Origin: an uncultured Eubacteriales bacterium
GTDB lineage: Bacteria; Bacillota; Clostridia; Oscillospirales; Oscillospiraceae
DNA: 12,889 bases
Direction of reading: 5' to 3'
NCBI GenBank assembly: GCA_900555795.1
Contig: USMP01000009.1
Span: 1 to 12,889 of the forward strand
The notes under the pieces are model-generated. The model saw only the letters and a program-made list of their open reading frames with translations, made no database searches and had not been told where the DNA came from. Positions within the stretch are counted from its first letter, which is position 1. The number at the start of each line of letters is the position of its first letter. The position numbers were made by a program, and so were the translations under genes. Of this stretch, positions 5,016 to 12,577 are shown piece after piece.

Positions 5016-8000
5016 TTAGTCAGCAATGCTGACAACCACGTTGGCAGCAGGCATGGTGAAGGTCAACTCAGCGCTGGCAGCCACAGCCTCCTCAGCGGGG
5101 GCAGCCAGGGTGGCGTAGACGTTGCCCTCGATATAGGTAGCGTTATCCGCAACCAGAGTATACTCGCTGTCGGCAGCATCCTCAGCCTTGGTGTACAGGG
5201 TGTACCCAGCATCCTGCCACAGGGCGATGTCGGCATCGCTCTCAACCTTGCGGGCAGTGTAGGTCGCCGCAACAGCGTCCTTACCGCCAGTCAGGGTACC
5301 GAGCTCCACACCGTTCAGCAGAACCACGGTGCCATTGGCATCAGCGCCAGCAGTCTTAGCGGTCACGGTGAAGGTGATCTTCTCGTCAGCAGCAGCAGTT
5401 TCGGGCAGGCCCTTAACAGTGTAGTCATCAGTGATGTCGTTGGTGATGGTCCACTGGAAAGGATCCTCGGGCTGAGCATCCTCGTAGATGACTGCAGCCA
5501 ACTCGTTCAGAGCCTCAACCTTACCCCAGGAATCCTTCTCGGAGGTGTAACTCTCGGAGACGTTGATGACGTACTGGACAGCACCCTTGTTGTTGGTGAC
5601 AACAACCAGGACATCGCCCACATCATAGTTCTCTTCCAGTTCCTCGACGGTGTAGGCCATGCGGACGTTCGTCATCTTGCCCTCAGCGTTGAAGCGGGAC
5701 AGATCCTGATACACCACGAAGGCGGGAGTGGTCTCGGGATTGAAGTAGGTGTAGCCAGACTGGCCGGCCAGTTCCAGCTTCACATAGTCGTTGTTGTAGA
5801 CATCCTTGGCAACCCGAACCAGACCCAGATAGATGTTATGATCCGCGAAGTCCTTGTCGATGATCTCAGCAACGCCATCGGTGTAGATGTCGAAGAAGTT
5901 GATGATCTGCTTATCGGTGATCTCGCCGTTTTTGACTTCCTTGGCGATCTCGGCAGCGTAGGTCTCGTTCTCCACATCCTCGCTGACGGTCCAGGCGTCG
6001 TAGGCCTTGTGGTCATACCACTTCTGGTCCAGAGCATAGACGAAGTTCAGGGTAGAGTCGGTAGCCTCGTAGGACTCGAAGACGATGACCTGAGCCACAT
6101 CGTACATGTTGTCCTTATAAGAACCCTCGCCATCGATGGTCACAGCGTAACCGACGGAGCCCTCAGCCAGAACGGCCTCCTTGGGAGCATTGGCGTAGCC
6201 AACCCAGGAGTAGATCTCCGCGATGGCGCCCTTGCTGGTCTTCTGGACGAAGTAGTACTGGGTCTTGGTGGTAGCCTGGACATCCCCATCTTTGTAGGTG
6301 ACGTTGGCAAAGGTCTTGTCATCCACCTCGGCGTCGGTCAGATCCAACTCAACAGCATAGTGGTAGGTCTTGTTGGAGGCATCCTGAACCTTGGCCAGGT
6401 TGTAGCCATCCTCGGAGACACTGTAAGCCGCGATGTTGGTGATGAAGGGATCATTATTGTCAGAATACTTACCAACAACCTCACCCTTCTCGTTCTGGGC
6501 AAAGTAGATATGGCCGGCCTCGATCAAACGATCCCAGGTGCCACGGTTGCCGTTGTCGCCCTCTTCGGTGTCAACAAAGACATCAGCGGGGTAGGACTTG
6601 CTGTCAACAACCTCGACATCAGCAAAGTCCTCAGCCTCGGTATCCCAGATCTGGGCCTTGAAGGTGTCGTCGCGCTTGTCGGTCTCGAAGTAAGCGTCGG
6701 TCAGCAGAACGAAGCCGCGGTTGTAACCGGAGTCGGTGTACAGACGGACATAGCCGAAGTGATCGAGGTACAGATCGTAGTTCTCCTCGGTCTCAGCGTC
6801 GGAGATGTCGTAGTAGTACTCCTCAGCAGCCTGCTCAATGCCGGACCAGCTGTAGGTGGTGCCATCGCAGGTGATGGTCTCTTCCTTGTAGTTGATGCCC
6901 TTCTTGTCGATGGTCACAGCCACAGGAGTGACAACGTTGACATAGTACACGCCGTCGATGAGGGTGTAGAGAACCACGTCGTCCACAGCCAGCTCGTCCT
7001 CGGTGACAATGTCAGCCTCGTCGATCTCAACATCCGTGTCATCCTCGAACACGAAGTAGTCCTTCTTGGTGTTGTGGTCAACAATGGTGGTCATGGTGAA
7101 GGTGGTCAGGAAGACATAGTCAGCCTTGCCGTCGCCATCGTTATCGATGACCTTCAGCCACTCGCCGTTGTCAGCACTCTCAACGCCCTTGAAGTCGGTG
7201 CGCTCGGTGATGTACTCAGCCTTGAACTTCTTGAAGGAAATCTCGTCGGAGACGTCATCGCCGGACTTGGTGCCCACATAGACCTCGCCCAGAACGATCT
7301 TGTCGCCTTCCTTGTCAGCGCCAGCGAAGATGTTCTTGATGATGGTCATGTCGTCCTCGGTGATCAGAGCGCCAGCGCGGATGACCTTCTCGATCTTATC
7401 AGAGTTGGCAGTCTCCTGGTAGACATACTCGATGCGGTAGTCGGACTCGTAGCCGTCCACCTCGCCGCCGAAGTTGATGAAGTGCTCGGCGTCATCGCTC
7501 ATGCCAGTGACCTTGGAGAACTTGGAGGAGGTGGAGATGCTGACGCCAGCGCCGTCATTCTCATACACGGTGTTGCCGGCATCGGCAATGGCCAGGACCT
7601 TGGAGCCGGTGACATACGCATAGCGAGCCTCACCGATGTCGGTCAGGTCGGTGCTGTAAGCCAAGGTGTAGGTCTTGTCCTCGGTCTCCAGCTGGGTCTT
7701 GCCAGCAGCCAGAGGCTCGGTGTCGTACAGGTCAGCAAACTCGTTGGCAACCACGACGCCCTCGATCTCTTCCAGCTTAAAGGTCTTGTAGCCCAGGGAC
7801 TGGTCAGCCTCAGCATAACCGAAGGCCAGCGTGTAAGTCACCTGAGGAACCAGGATGGCACGGAACAGGATCTCAGCCACGACCTCACGGGTAGCGGCGA
7901 CACCCAGGGTGCCGGCGGTGATGTTCTTGGTGATGCCCAGGGCCTCACCGCGGGAAGCGGTGTTGATGTCCCAGTCCTTACCAGTGAACTCGCCCATCTT

Positions 8001-8441
8001 GCCATAGCCGATCGCCCGCAGGATCATGGCCAGGGCCTGATAGCCGGTGACCTTGTCGTTGGGGCCGAAGCGGCCGTCGCCGTAGCCGAGGATGTACTCA
8101 GCATTGGCGCAGAAGTTCACATAGCCAGCGTACCAGGAGTTGGACGCCACATCGGTGAACTTGTTGTTGTCAGCGTAGATGCCAACCTGGGTGTTGTCGA
8201 CATCGCCGGTGACAATGCGGTAAACGATGGCGGCGACCTCAGCGCGGGTGATTTCACCCTTGGGCTGATAGCTGCCGTCGGTGTAGCCCTGGAACACCTT
8301 CAGGCCAGCGAGAACATCAACAGCTTCGGCATAGGTCTCGTTGATGTTCGCGTCATCCGTAAAGGCATTGGCAACGGACATGACAGACAGGGTCATGACC
8401 AGAGCCAGGGCCAGCGCGAGAATCTTCTTGAGATTTCTCAT
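5016..8441 (-). CDS. Secreted SLH-domain protein (S-layer or cell-surface protein)
   Basis: 1,141 residues, exported and probably anchored to the wall through its N-terminal S-layer homology (SLH) domains. A signal peptide covers residues 1-26 (basic MRNLKK, hydrophobic run, ANA cleavage site). SLH1 is about 27-80 (GYTDGSYQPKGEITRAEVA), SLH2 about 92-147 (GYGDGRFGPNDKVTGYQAL) and SLH3, more divergent, about 150-198 (ATREVVAEILFRAI). The following roughly 900 residues are acidic, Tyr- and Val-rich, cysteine-poor and probably beta-rich; I recognise no enzyme motif. The C-terminus ends LTFTMPAANVVVSIAD, like the last strand of small beta-sandwich repeats. The start ATG 8439-8441 has AAGGAGG about 10 nt upstream; the open frame up to 8510 is not family-like. 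It is monocistronic, with its own promoter, a leader of about 130 nt and a strong terminator. It could be the main S-layer protein (strong codon bias) or one of several SLH proteins. Confidence 0.9.
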   Translation of the reverse strand: MRNLKKILALALALVMTLSVMSVANAFTDDANINETYAEAVDVLAGLKVFQGYTDGSYQPKGEITRAEVAAIVYRIVTGDVDNTQVGIYADNNKFTDVASNSWYAGYVNFCANAEYILGYGDGRFGPNDKVTGYQALAMILRAIGYGKMGEFTGKDWDINTASRGEALGITKNITAGTLGVAATREVVAEILFRAILVPQVTYTLAFGYAEADQSLGYKTFKLEEIEGVVVANEFADLYDTEPLAAGKTQLETEDKTYTLAYSTDLTDIGEARYAYVTGSKVLAIADAGNTVYENDGAGVSISTSSKFSKVTGMSDDAEHFINFGGEVDGYESDYRIEYVYQETANSDKIEKVIRAGALITEDDMTIIKNIFAGADKEGDKIVLGEVYVGTKSGDDVSDEISFKKFKAEYITERTDFKGVESADNGEWLKVIDNDGDGKADYVFLTTFTMTTIVDHNTKKDYFVFEDDTDVEIDEADIVTEDELAVDDVVLYTLIDGVYYVNVVTPVAVTIDKKGINYKEETITCDGTTYSWSGIEQAAEEYYYDISDAETEENYDLYLDHFGYVRLYTDSGYNRGFVLLTDAYFETDKRDDTFKAQIWDTEAEDFADVEVVDSKSYPADVFVDTEEGDNGNRGTWDRLIEAGHIYFAQNEKGEVVGKYSDNNDPFITNIAAYSVSEDGYNLAKVQDASNKTYHYAVELDLTDAEVDDKTFANVTYKDGDVQATTKTQYYFVQKTSKGAIAEIYSWVGYANAPKEAVLAEGSVGYAVTIDGEGSYKDNMYDVAQVIVFESYEATDSTLNFVYALDQKWYDHKAYDAWTVSEDVENETYAAEIAKEVKNGEITDKQIINFFDIYTDGVAEIIDKDFADHNIYLGLVRVAKDVYNNDYVKLELAGQSGYTYFNPETTPAFVVYQDLSRFNAEGKMTNVRMAYTVEELEENYDVGDVLVVVTNNKGAVQYVINVSESYTSEKDSWGKVEALNELAAVIYEDAQPEDPFQWTITNDITDDYTVKGLPETAAADEKITFTVTAKTAGADANGTVVLLNGVELGTLTGGKDAVAATYTARKVESDADIALWQDAGYTLYTKAEDAADSEYTLVADNATYIEGNVYATLAAPAEEAVAASAELTFTMPAANVVVSIAD

Positions 8442-8575
8442 GGTGGATTGTTTCCTCCTTTTCAATTTTCGCAAACCTGAGAGGCGCCACCTTCGTCCGC
8501 ACCGGAGCACATACCGTGGCTAGCCGGTCCCGTATCTGTCCCGGGGAGAACAGCCGGGGGCGTCCTTGGGTTTAC
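8442..8575 (-). promoter_or_regulatory. Long GC-rich 5' leader of the SLH-protein gene
   Basis: About 134 nt lie between the expected transcription start and the start codon. They are GC-rich with several short complementary segments (for example ACCG...CGGT around a GGCTAGCC core near 8514-8529), and end in an A-rich stretch and AAGGAGG. Long structured leaders that stabilise mRNA are known for S-layer genes. I compared it by eye with common riboswitch cores and recognised none. Confidence 0.4.
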
Positions 8576-8581
8576 GGATGA

Positions 8582-8610
8582 AGTGTATCATTTGGGCCGG
8601 GGAAAGTCAA
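8582..8610 (-). promoter_or_regulatory. Promoter of the SLH-protein gene
   Basis: On the minus strand -35 TTGACT (8605-8610) is followed after 17 nt by -10 TACACT (8582-8587). Transcription would start near 8575. The -10 box has two mismatches to consensus, so the call is moderate. Confidence 0.55.
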
Positions 8611-8796
8611 TGGAAGGGCGGGGTTTGTAACACAACTGTAAAAAAACTCCCAGGGACAGCGGCGGCGCTACCTTATTATACATTATAAATCCGGCGGGGG
8701 GATTACGGGTTTGTTACAAAAAATTCGGGGGCGTTGCACGGGGCACAGCAACTTTGAGCGGATGGAACGGGGGATATGAAGGGACGGTGAACTGGC
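8611..8796. other. Divergent spacer between SLH-protein gene and phage genes
   Basis: This forms the upstream part of a 355-bp spacer between divergent transcription units and marks the left limit of the phage genes. It holds an AT-rich block (TTATTATACATTATAAAT at about 8673-8690) in otherwise GC-rich DNA, flanked by two near-identical words, GGGTTTGTAACA (8621-8632) and GGGTTTGTTACA (8707-8718). The AT-rich block could hold a rightward promoter, but no good -35 was found. No integrase, repressor or clear attachment-site repeat is seen. A short frame at 8754-8936 overlaps the next gene and looks like chance. Confidence 0.35.
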
Positions 8797-9063
8797 ATGG
8801 AACTGAACCGGGAGGGGCTTTTGGAGGCCCTGGGCAGAATTGCCCTATCCAACCCGGGGGACGCCATCGCCCTGGCACTGGCGCCGGAGGCGCAGAACGT
8901 GGCGGGGCTGGACTTATGGGGCGTGAGCGAATTTAAGCGGGGCAGCGGCGGCATTGTGGAAATTAAATTTACGGACCGGGTCAAGGCAATCTCCCTGCTG
9001 CTGGAGTGCGCCGGGGGCGGCGAGGACGGGATGGAAGCCCTGATCGCAGCCCTGGGGGAGTAG
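8797..9063 (+). CDS. Small phage protein, probable terminase small subunit (short form)
   Basis: 88 residues directly before the large terminase, the usual place of the small subunit, which recognises phage DNA for packaging. The segment GLDLWGVSEFKRGSGG followed by IVEIKFTDRVKAISLLLE (38-70) resembles the C-terminal region of Gram-positive phage small terminases, where a '(V/I)KFxDKxKALExL' stretch precedes the end. The N-terminal DNA-binding helix-turn-helix usual for the family is not evident, and the protein is short for it. The start ATG 8797-8799 has only a weak AAGGGA 12 nt upstream; an in-frame ATG at 8776 is closed by a stop codon. It ends with TAG 17 bp before the large terminase start chosen here. 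The call rests mainly on position plus weak similarity. Confidence 0.55.
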   Translation: MELNREGLLEALGRIALSNPGDAIALALAPEAQNVAGLDLWGVSEFKRGSGGIVEIKFTDRVKAISLLLECAGGGEDGMEALIAALGE

Positions 9064-9080
9064 ACAAGGGGGGACGGGAT

Positions 9081-10367
9081 CTGCGGATCAAACGGTTTTC
9101 GGCAAAACAGCGGCGGGTCATGGGCTGGTGGAGCCCGGGTACGGCGGACAGCCGGCACGACGCCATCATCTGCGACGGGGCGGTGCGCAGCGGCAAAACG
9201 CTGTGCATGGGGCTGAGTTTCGTATGCTGGGCCACGAGCCAGTTCCACCGGCAGCAGTTCGCCTTCTGCGGAAAAACCGTGAGGGCCCTGCGGCGGAATC
9301 TGATGCAGGAACTGCTGCCCACCCTGGAGGAACTGGGGTTTCGATGCCAGGAGACACGGAGCGAAAACCTGGTGACGGTGGGGCGGGACGGACGGGAAAA
9401 CCGGTTCTATCTCATGGGCGGCAAGGACGAGGGCAGCGCCGCGCTGATCCAGGGAGTGACGCTGGCGGGGGTACTGCTGGACGAGGCGGCGCTGATGCCC
9501 CGGTCCTTCGTGGAGCAGGCGGTGGCCAGGTGCTCCGTAAGCGGATCCAGGCTGTGGTTCAACTGCAATCCGGAGGGGCCACAGCACTGGTTTTACCGGG
9601 AGTGGATCTGTAAAGCCGAAGAGCGCAACGCCCTCTACCTCCATTTCACCATGGAGGACAACCCCGCCCTCTCCCCGCGCATCCGCCAGCGGTACCAGGC
9701 CAGCTACTCCGGTACCTTCTACCGGCGATTCATCCTGGGGGAGTGGACCGCCGCCAGAGGCCTGATCTACGACTTCTTCGACCCCGACCGGGACGCACGG
9801 CCCAGGCCGGAGGGCGAGATGGAGGCCTACGTCATCTCCGTGGACTACGGTACGGCCAATCCCTGTTCCTTCGGCCTGTGGGGTCAGCAAAGGGGCGTAT
9901 GGTACCGGATGGAAGAATATTACTATGCATCCAGGCGTACCGGCAAGCAGCTGACCGACCAGGAATATGTGGCCGCTCTGGACCGGCTGGCAGCGGGACG
10001 GCCGATTCAGCTGGTGGTGGCCGACCCGTCCGCCGCCAGTTTTATTACCGCCCTGCGCCAGACCGGATACCGGGTGGTAAAGGCGGAAAATGAGGTGCTC
10101 TCCGGCATCCGCATCACCGCAGACCTGCTGAAAAGCGGGAAAATCGTCATCTGCCAGGGGTGCGAGGACTGTCTGAGAGAGATGGCGCTGTACCGCTGGA
10201 GCGAGGAGGCGGGGGGCCGGGACACCCCCCGAAAGGAGGATGACCACGCCATGGACGACATGCGCTATTTCGCCGCCACGGTGGCAGGGCGGCAGCCGGC
10301 GGGAGGCGGCGCCTTTTGCAGCGTGGAGCGGGACAGCTGTCAAAAAAGCGATCCGCTGTTTTTTTGA
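9081..10367 (+). CDS. Phage terminase large subunit (PBSX/Terminase_3 type)
   Basis: ATP-driven DNA-packaging motor with headful or cohesive-end nuclease. In 428 residues: Walker A GAVRSGKT (33-40), Walker B GVLLDEA (130-136), coupling motif NCNP (161-164), then the RNase H-like nuclease domain with acidic residues D255 (SVDYG), D315 (VVADPS) and the DDHAMDDMRY stretch (387-396). Length and motif order match PBSX-type large terminases. The start is uncertain. The family-like N-terminus (RIKRFSAKQRRVMGWW) begins at 9084, and the only codon there that could start is CTG 9081-9083, 7 nt after AAGGGGGG. The frame is open back to GTG 9006, but that would add an Arg/Gly-rich segment overlapping the previous gene by 58 bp without an RBS. 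The next ATG (9120) would cut into the domain. The last codons lie in an A/T hairpin. Confidence 0.93.
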   Translation: MRIKRFSAKQRRVMGWWSPGTADSRHDAIICDGAVRSGKTLCMGLSFVCWATSQFHRQQFAFCGKTVRALRRNLMQELLPTLEELGFRCQETRSENLVTVGRDGRENRFYLMGGKDEGSAALIQGVTLAGVLLDEAALMPRSFVEQAVARCSVSGSRLWFNCNPEGPQHWFYREWICKAEERNALYLHFTMEDNPALSPRIRQRYQASYSGTFYRRFILGEWTAARGLIYDFFDPDRDARPRPEGEMEAYVISVDYGTANPCSFGLWGQQRGVWYRMEEYYYASRRTGKQLTDQEYVAALDRLAAGRPIQLVVADPSAASFITALRQTGYRVVKAENEVLSGIRITADLLKSGKIVICQGCEDCLREMALYRWSEEAGGRDTPRKEDDHAMDDMRYFAATVAGRQPAGGGAFCSVERDSCQKSDPLFF

Positions 10368-10370
10368 CAG
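10337..10370 (+). terminator. Terminator-like hairpin over the end of the terminase gene
   Basis: CTGTCAAAAAA (10337-10347) pairs perfectly with TTTTTTGACAG (10360-10370) around a small AGCG-ATC-CGCT core followed by T7. It covers the terminase stop codon (10365-10367), 33 bases before the portal gene. A partial terminator or attenuator inside the phage operon is possible; function is inferred. Confidence 0.4.
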
Positions 10371-10402
10371 GGCGGCAATGATTGGGGGAGGATTTTTTTG
10401 AG

Positions 10403-11575
10403 ATGAAGCTATGGAAGCGGAACAAGGAGACGGGCATCGCGGCAAGAGCGGTGCAGGTGCGGCGGAACGACGGGGCTGTATTCGGGGCACTGGAAGGCTA
10501 TGTGCCCCTTCAGCGGGGGGACGCCCGGCTATACCGGGCCATCCGGGAGGCGGTGCCCCTGATCGACGCCTGCATCTATAAGATCATCCGCCTGTGCGGC
10601 GGAGTTACCGCCCGGTGCGGCGACAAGGCGGCAGAGCGGGAGTTGAACCGGTTTTTGGAGCGGGTGCCGGTGGGCCGGGGCCAGTGGGGCATCAACGCCT
10701 TTCTGGACCAGTACATGGACTCCATGCTGGTATTCGGCCAAGCCGTCGGGGAAATTGTCCCCAGCAGGGATGGACGGGACATTGCGGCCCTCCTCTGCGC
10801 CAGGACAGACGACATCCACATCCAGGAGGGAGAAAGCCCCCTGGATTTTACGCTCTGCGCCATGGATCAGAGGGGAAAAATCGCCCCCCTCCCCTGCCAG
10901 GAACTGCTGCTCTTCACCCCCTTTAACCCGGAAGCCCACAGCCCTTACGGCGTATCCCTTCTGCGGAGCATGCCGTTTCTTACGGAACTTCTGAGCAAAA
11001 TCTACCAGGCCATGGGGGTGAACTGGGAGCGGATGGGCAACGTCCGCTTTGCGGTGGTATACAAGCCCCAGGCCGGAGAACTGGAGCGGGGCATGGCTCA
11101 GGAGCGAAGTCAGCAGCTGGCGGCGGAGTGGAGCCGGGCCATGGAACAGACCCGGGGCGGCAGCGTACGGGATTTTGTGGCCGTGGGGGATGTGGATATC
11201 CGGGTCATCGGCGCGGACAACCAGGTGCTGGACAGCAGCGTGCCCATCCGGCAGATTTTGGAGCAGCTGGTAAGCAAAACCGGCATCCCCCCCTTCATGC
11301 TGGGGTTGAACTGGACCAGTACGGAGCGGATGAGCGCCCAGCAGGCGGATCTGCTTACCACGGAGATGACCGCCATCCGCAGAAGCCTTACCCCCGCCGT
11401 ACGCCGGATCTGTCAGCTGTGGATGCGGATGCACGGCTACGGAGGAGATTTTGAGGTGGTGTGGGACGACATCAATCTGCAAGATCTGCTGGAGGAGGCA
11501 AAGGCGGACTGGTACCGGGAGCAGGCCAGAAAGCTGCGCATTGAAAACGACCGGGCCGAGGGCGGCCCCACCTAA
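10403..11575 (+). CDS. Phage portal protein
   Basis: Forms the dodecameric ring at the head vertex through which DNA enters and leaves. 390 residues, at the short end for portal proteins. The core is recognisable: a helical start with REAVPLIDACIYKIIRL (48-64), FLDQYMDSMLVFGQAVGEIV (100-119), the segment around PFNPEAHSPYGVSLLRSMPF (173-192), and the stem/crown part with QILEQLVSKTGIPPFMLGL (284-302), followed by a long helix with 'TERMSAQQADLL'. I chose ATG 10403-10405, 10 nt after GGGGGAGGA. The frame is open to a TTG at 10382, but that codon overlaps the ribosome binding site. Its place between terminase and protease fits the standard gene order. Whether it is of HK97 or SPP1 type cannot be settled by eye. 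Confidence 0.85.
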   Translation: MKLWKRNKETGIAARAVQVRRNDGAVFGALEGYVPLQRGDARLYRAIREAVPLIDACIYKIIRLCGGVTARCGDKAAERELNRFLERVPVGRGQWGINAFLDQYMDSMLVFGQAVGEIVPSRDGRDIAALLCARTDDIHIQEGESPLDFTLCAMDQRGKIAPLPCQELLLFTPFNPEAHSPYGVSLLRSMPFLTELLSKIYQAMGVNWERMGNVRFAVVYKPQAGELERGMAQERSQQLAAEWSRAMEQTRGGSVRDFVAVGDVDIRVIGADNQVLDSSVPIRQILEQLVSKTGIPPFMLGLNWTSTERMSAQQADLLTTEMTAIRRSLTPAVRRICQLWMRMHGYGGDFEVVWDDINLQDLLEEAKADWYREQARKLRIENDRAEGGPT

Positions 11576-11589
11576 GAGAGAAAGGGACG

Positions 11590-12507
11590 ATGGATTTGGA
11601 TGTGAGGAAGCAGCCGGGGTATGCGACACCCTGCCAGGTATCCGGCCAGGAACTGGCACAGATCAACGCCCTGGCAAAAAGCGAACTGACGGCGGAGCAG
11701 GTATACACCTTTGCGGTGCGCCTGTGCGACAACGAGGTGGACCGGGACTACGAGCGGTTCGACCGGGAGGCCCTGGAGGCACTGGGCCGCCTGTTTGTGG
11801 GAAAGACCGGCATTTTTGACCACAACTGGTCCGCCCAGGGTCAGACCGCCCGGCTGTACCGGACGGAACTGTGCCGGGGAGAGGGCGCCACAGCGGCGGG
11901 CGACCCATGCTGGTACCTGAAGGGGTGGGCCTACATGCTCCGCAGCGAAAAAAACCGGGAACTGATCGGAGAGATTGAGGCGGGCATTAAAAAGGAAGTC
12001 AGCATCGGGTGCAGCGTTGGGAGGCGGGTGTGCTCCATCTGCGGGGAGGAGGCCTGCTCCCACCAGAAGGGCGGACGGTACGGAGGAAAACTCTGCTACT
12101 TTACTCTCCAGGCCCCCTCTGACGCCTATGAGTGGAGTTTCGTGGCGGTACCCGCCCAGCGGAAGGCCGGGGTCATCAAGGCCTTCGGCCAGGAGGGAGC
12201 GCTGCGGGGGCTGCTGGAGGAGCAGCCGGAGGCGCTTAAACGCCTGGAGGCACTGGAGCGGGAGGCAGAACTGGGCCGGGCGTATCTGGCCGGGCTGCGC
12301 AGGGAACTGGTGCGTCTGGCCGGGCTGGCGGAGGAGGAATTGGATCTGGACCTTTTCGCCCGCATGGCGGAAAAGCTGGAGGAGCCCGAGCTTCTGGAAC
12401 TGGCCAGGGCTTACCGCCGCAGGGCGGAAAAGCGGTTTTCCCTCTCCCCTCAGCTACGGCCTGCTCAGGCCGGAGAACGGGAGGAGGTGGGGGCATTCCT
12501 GATCTGA
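11590..12507 (+). CDS. Phage capsid maturation (prohead) protease with scaffold-like tail
   Basis: Probable serine protease that cuts scaffold and capsid proteins during head maturation, placed as usual after the portal. 305 residues. N-terminal domain (about 20-195): TFAVRLCDNEVDRDYERFD (40-58), FDHNW with candidate catalytic H78, and KKEVSIGCSVG with candidate catalytic S138. DAYEWSFVAVPAQ (178-190) closes the domain in the way of XkdF/HK97-type proteases. A cysteine cluster C148-x2-C151-x4-C156-x-H158 directly follows the serine segment and could bind zinc. Residues 205-285 are charged and helical (LLEEQPEALKRLEALEREAELG) and would serve as scaffold. The start ATG 11590-11592 has GAAAGGG a few bases upstream, 14 bp after the portal stop codon. 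A minor structural protein without protease activity is the alternative. Confidence 0.7.
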   Translation: MDLDVRKQPGYATPCQVSGQELAQINALAKSELTAEQVYTFAVRLCDNEVDRDYERFDREALEALGRLFVGKTGIFDHNWSAQGQTARLYRTELCRGEGATAAGDPCWYLKGWAYMLRSEKNRELIGEIEAGIKKEVSIGCSVGRRVCSICGEEACSHQKGGRYGGKLCYFTLQAPSDAYEWSFVAVPAQRKAGVIKAFGQEGALRGLLEEQPEALKRLEALEREAELGRAYLAGLRRELVRLAGLAEEELDLDLFARMAEKLEEPELLELARAYRRRAEKRFSLSPQLRPAQAGEREEVGAFLI

Positions 12508-12511
12508 CGAT

Positions 12512-12552
12512 GAAAACGCGGCATTGCCGCTTTTCTAAAGAGGCTCTGCCTC
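12512..12552 (+). terminator. Two short hairpins between protease and decoration genes
   Basis: The 70-bp gap holds GCGGCA-T-TGCCGC (12518-12530) flanked by A4 and T4, and then GAGGC-TCT-GCCTC (12540-12552). The first looks like a weak intrinsic terminator, which could lower or adjust transcription before the head proteins. The second has the same stem core as the hairpin at 4754-4766. Confidence 0.4.
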
Positions 12553-12577
12553 ATTACACGACAAAGGAGAAATACAT

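Noticed and set aside
5010..8480. 1,156-codon open frame on the plus strand opposite the SLH-protein gene
   Set aside because: It lies in exact codon register with the real gene, has no ribosome binding site, and its Val/Leu/Gly/Asp-rich translation is what reverse-complemented codons of the SLH gene give. The minus-strand product has a signal peptide and SLH domains.
8442..8575. Riboswitch in the SLH-gene leader
   Set aside because: Compared by eye with cobalamin, c-di-GMP, ydaO (c-di-AMP), SAM, guanidine, glycine and fluoride cores; no conserved core matched, so only a structured leader is reported.
8703..10490. 595-codon minus-strand frame across the terminase gene
   Set aside because: Pro/Arg/His-rich shadow of GC-rich coding sequence. 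The plus strand carries Walker and nuclease motifs.
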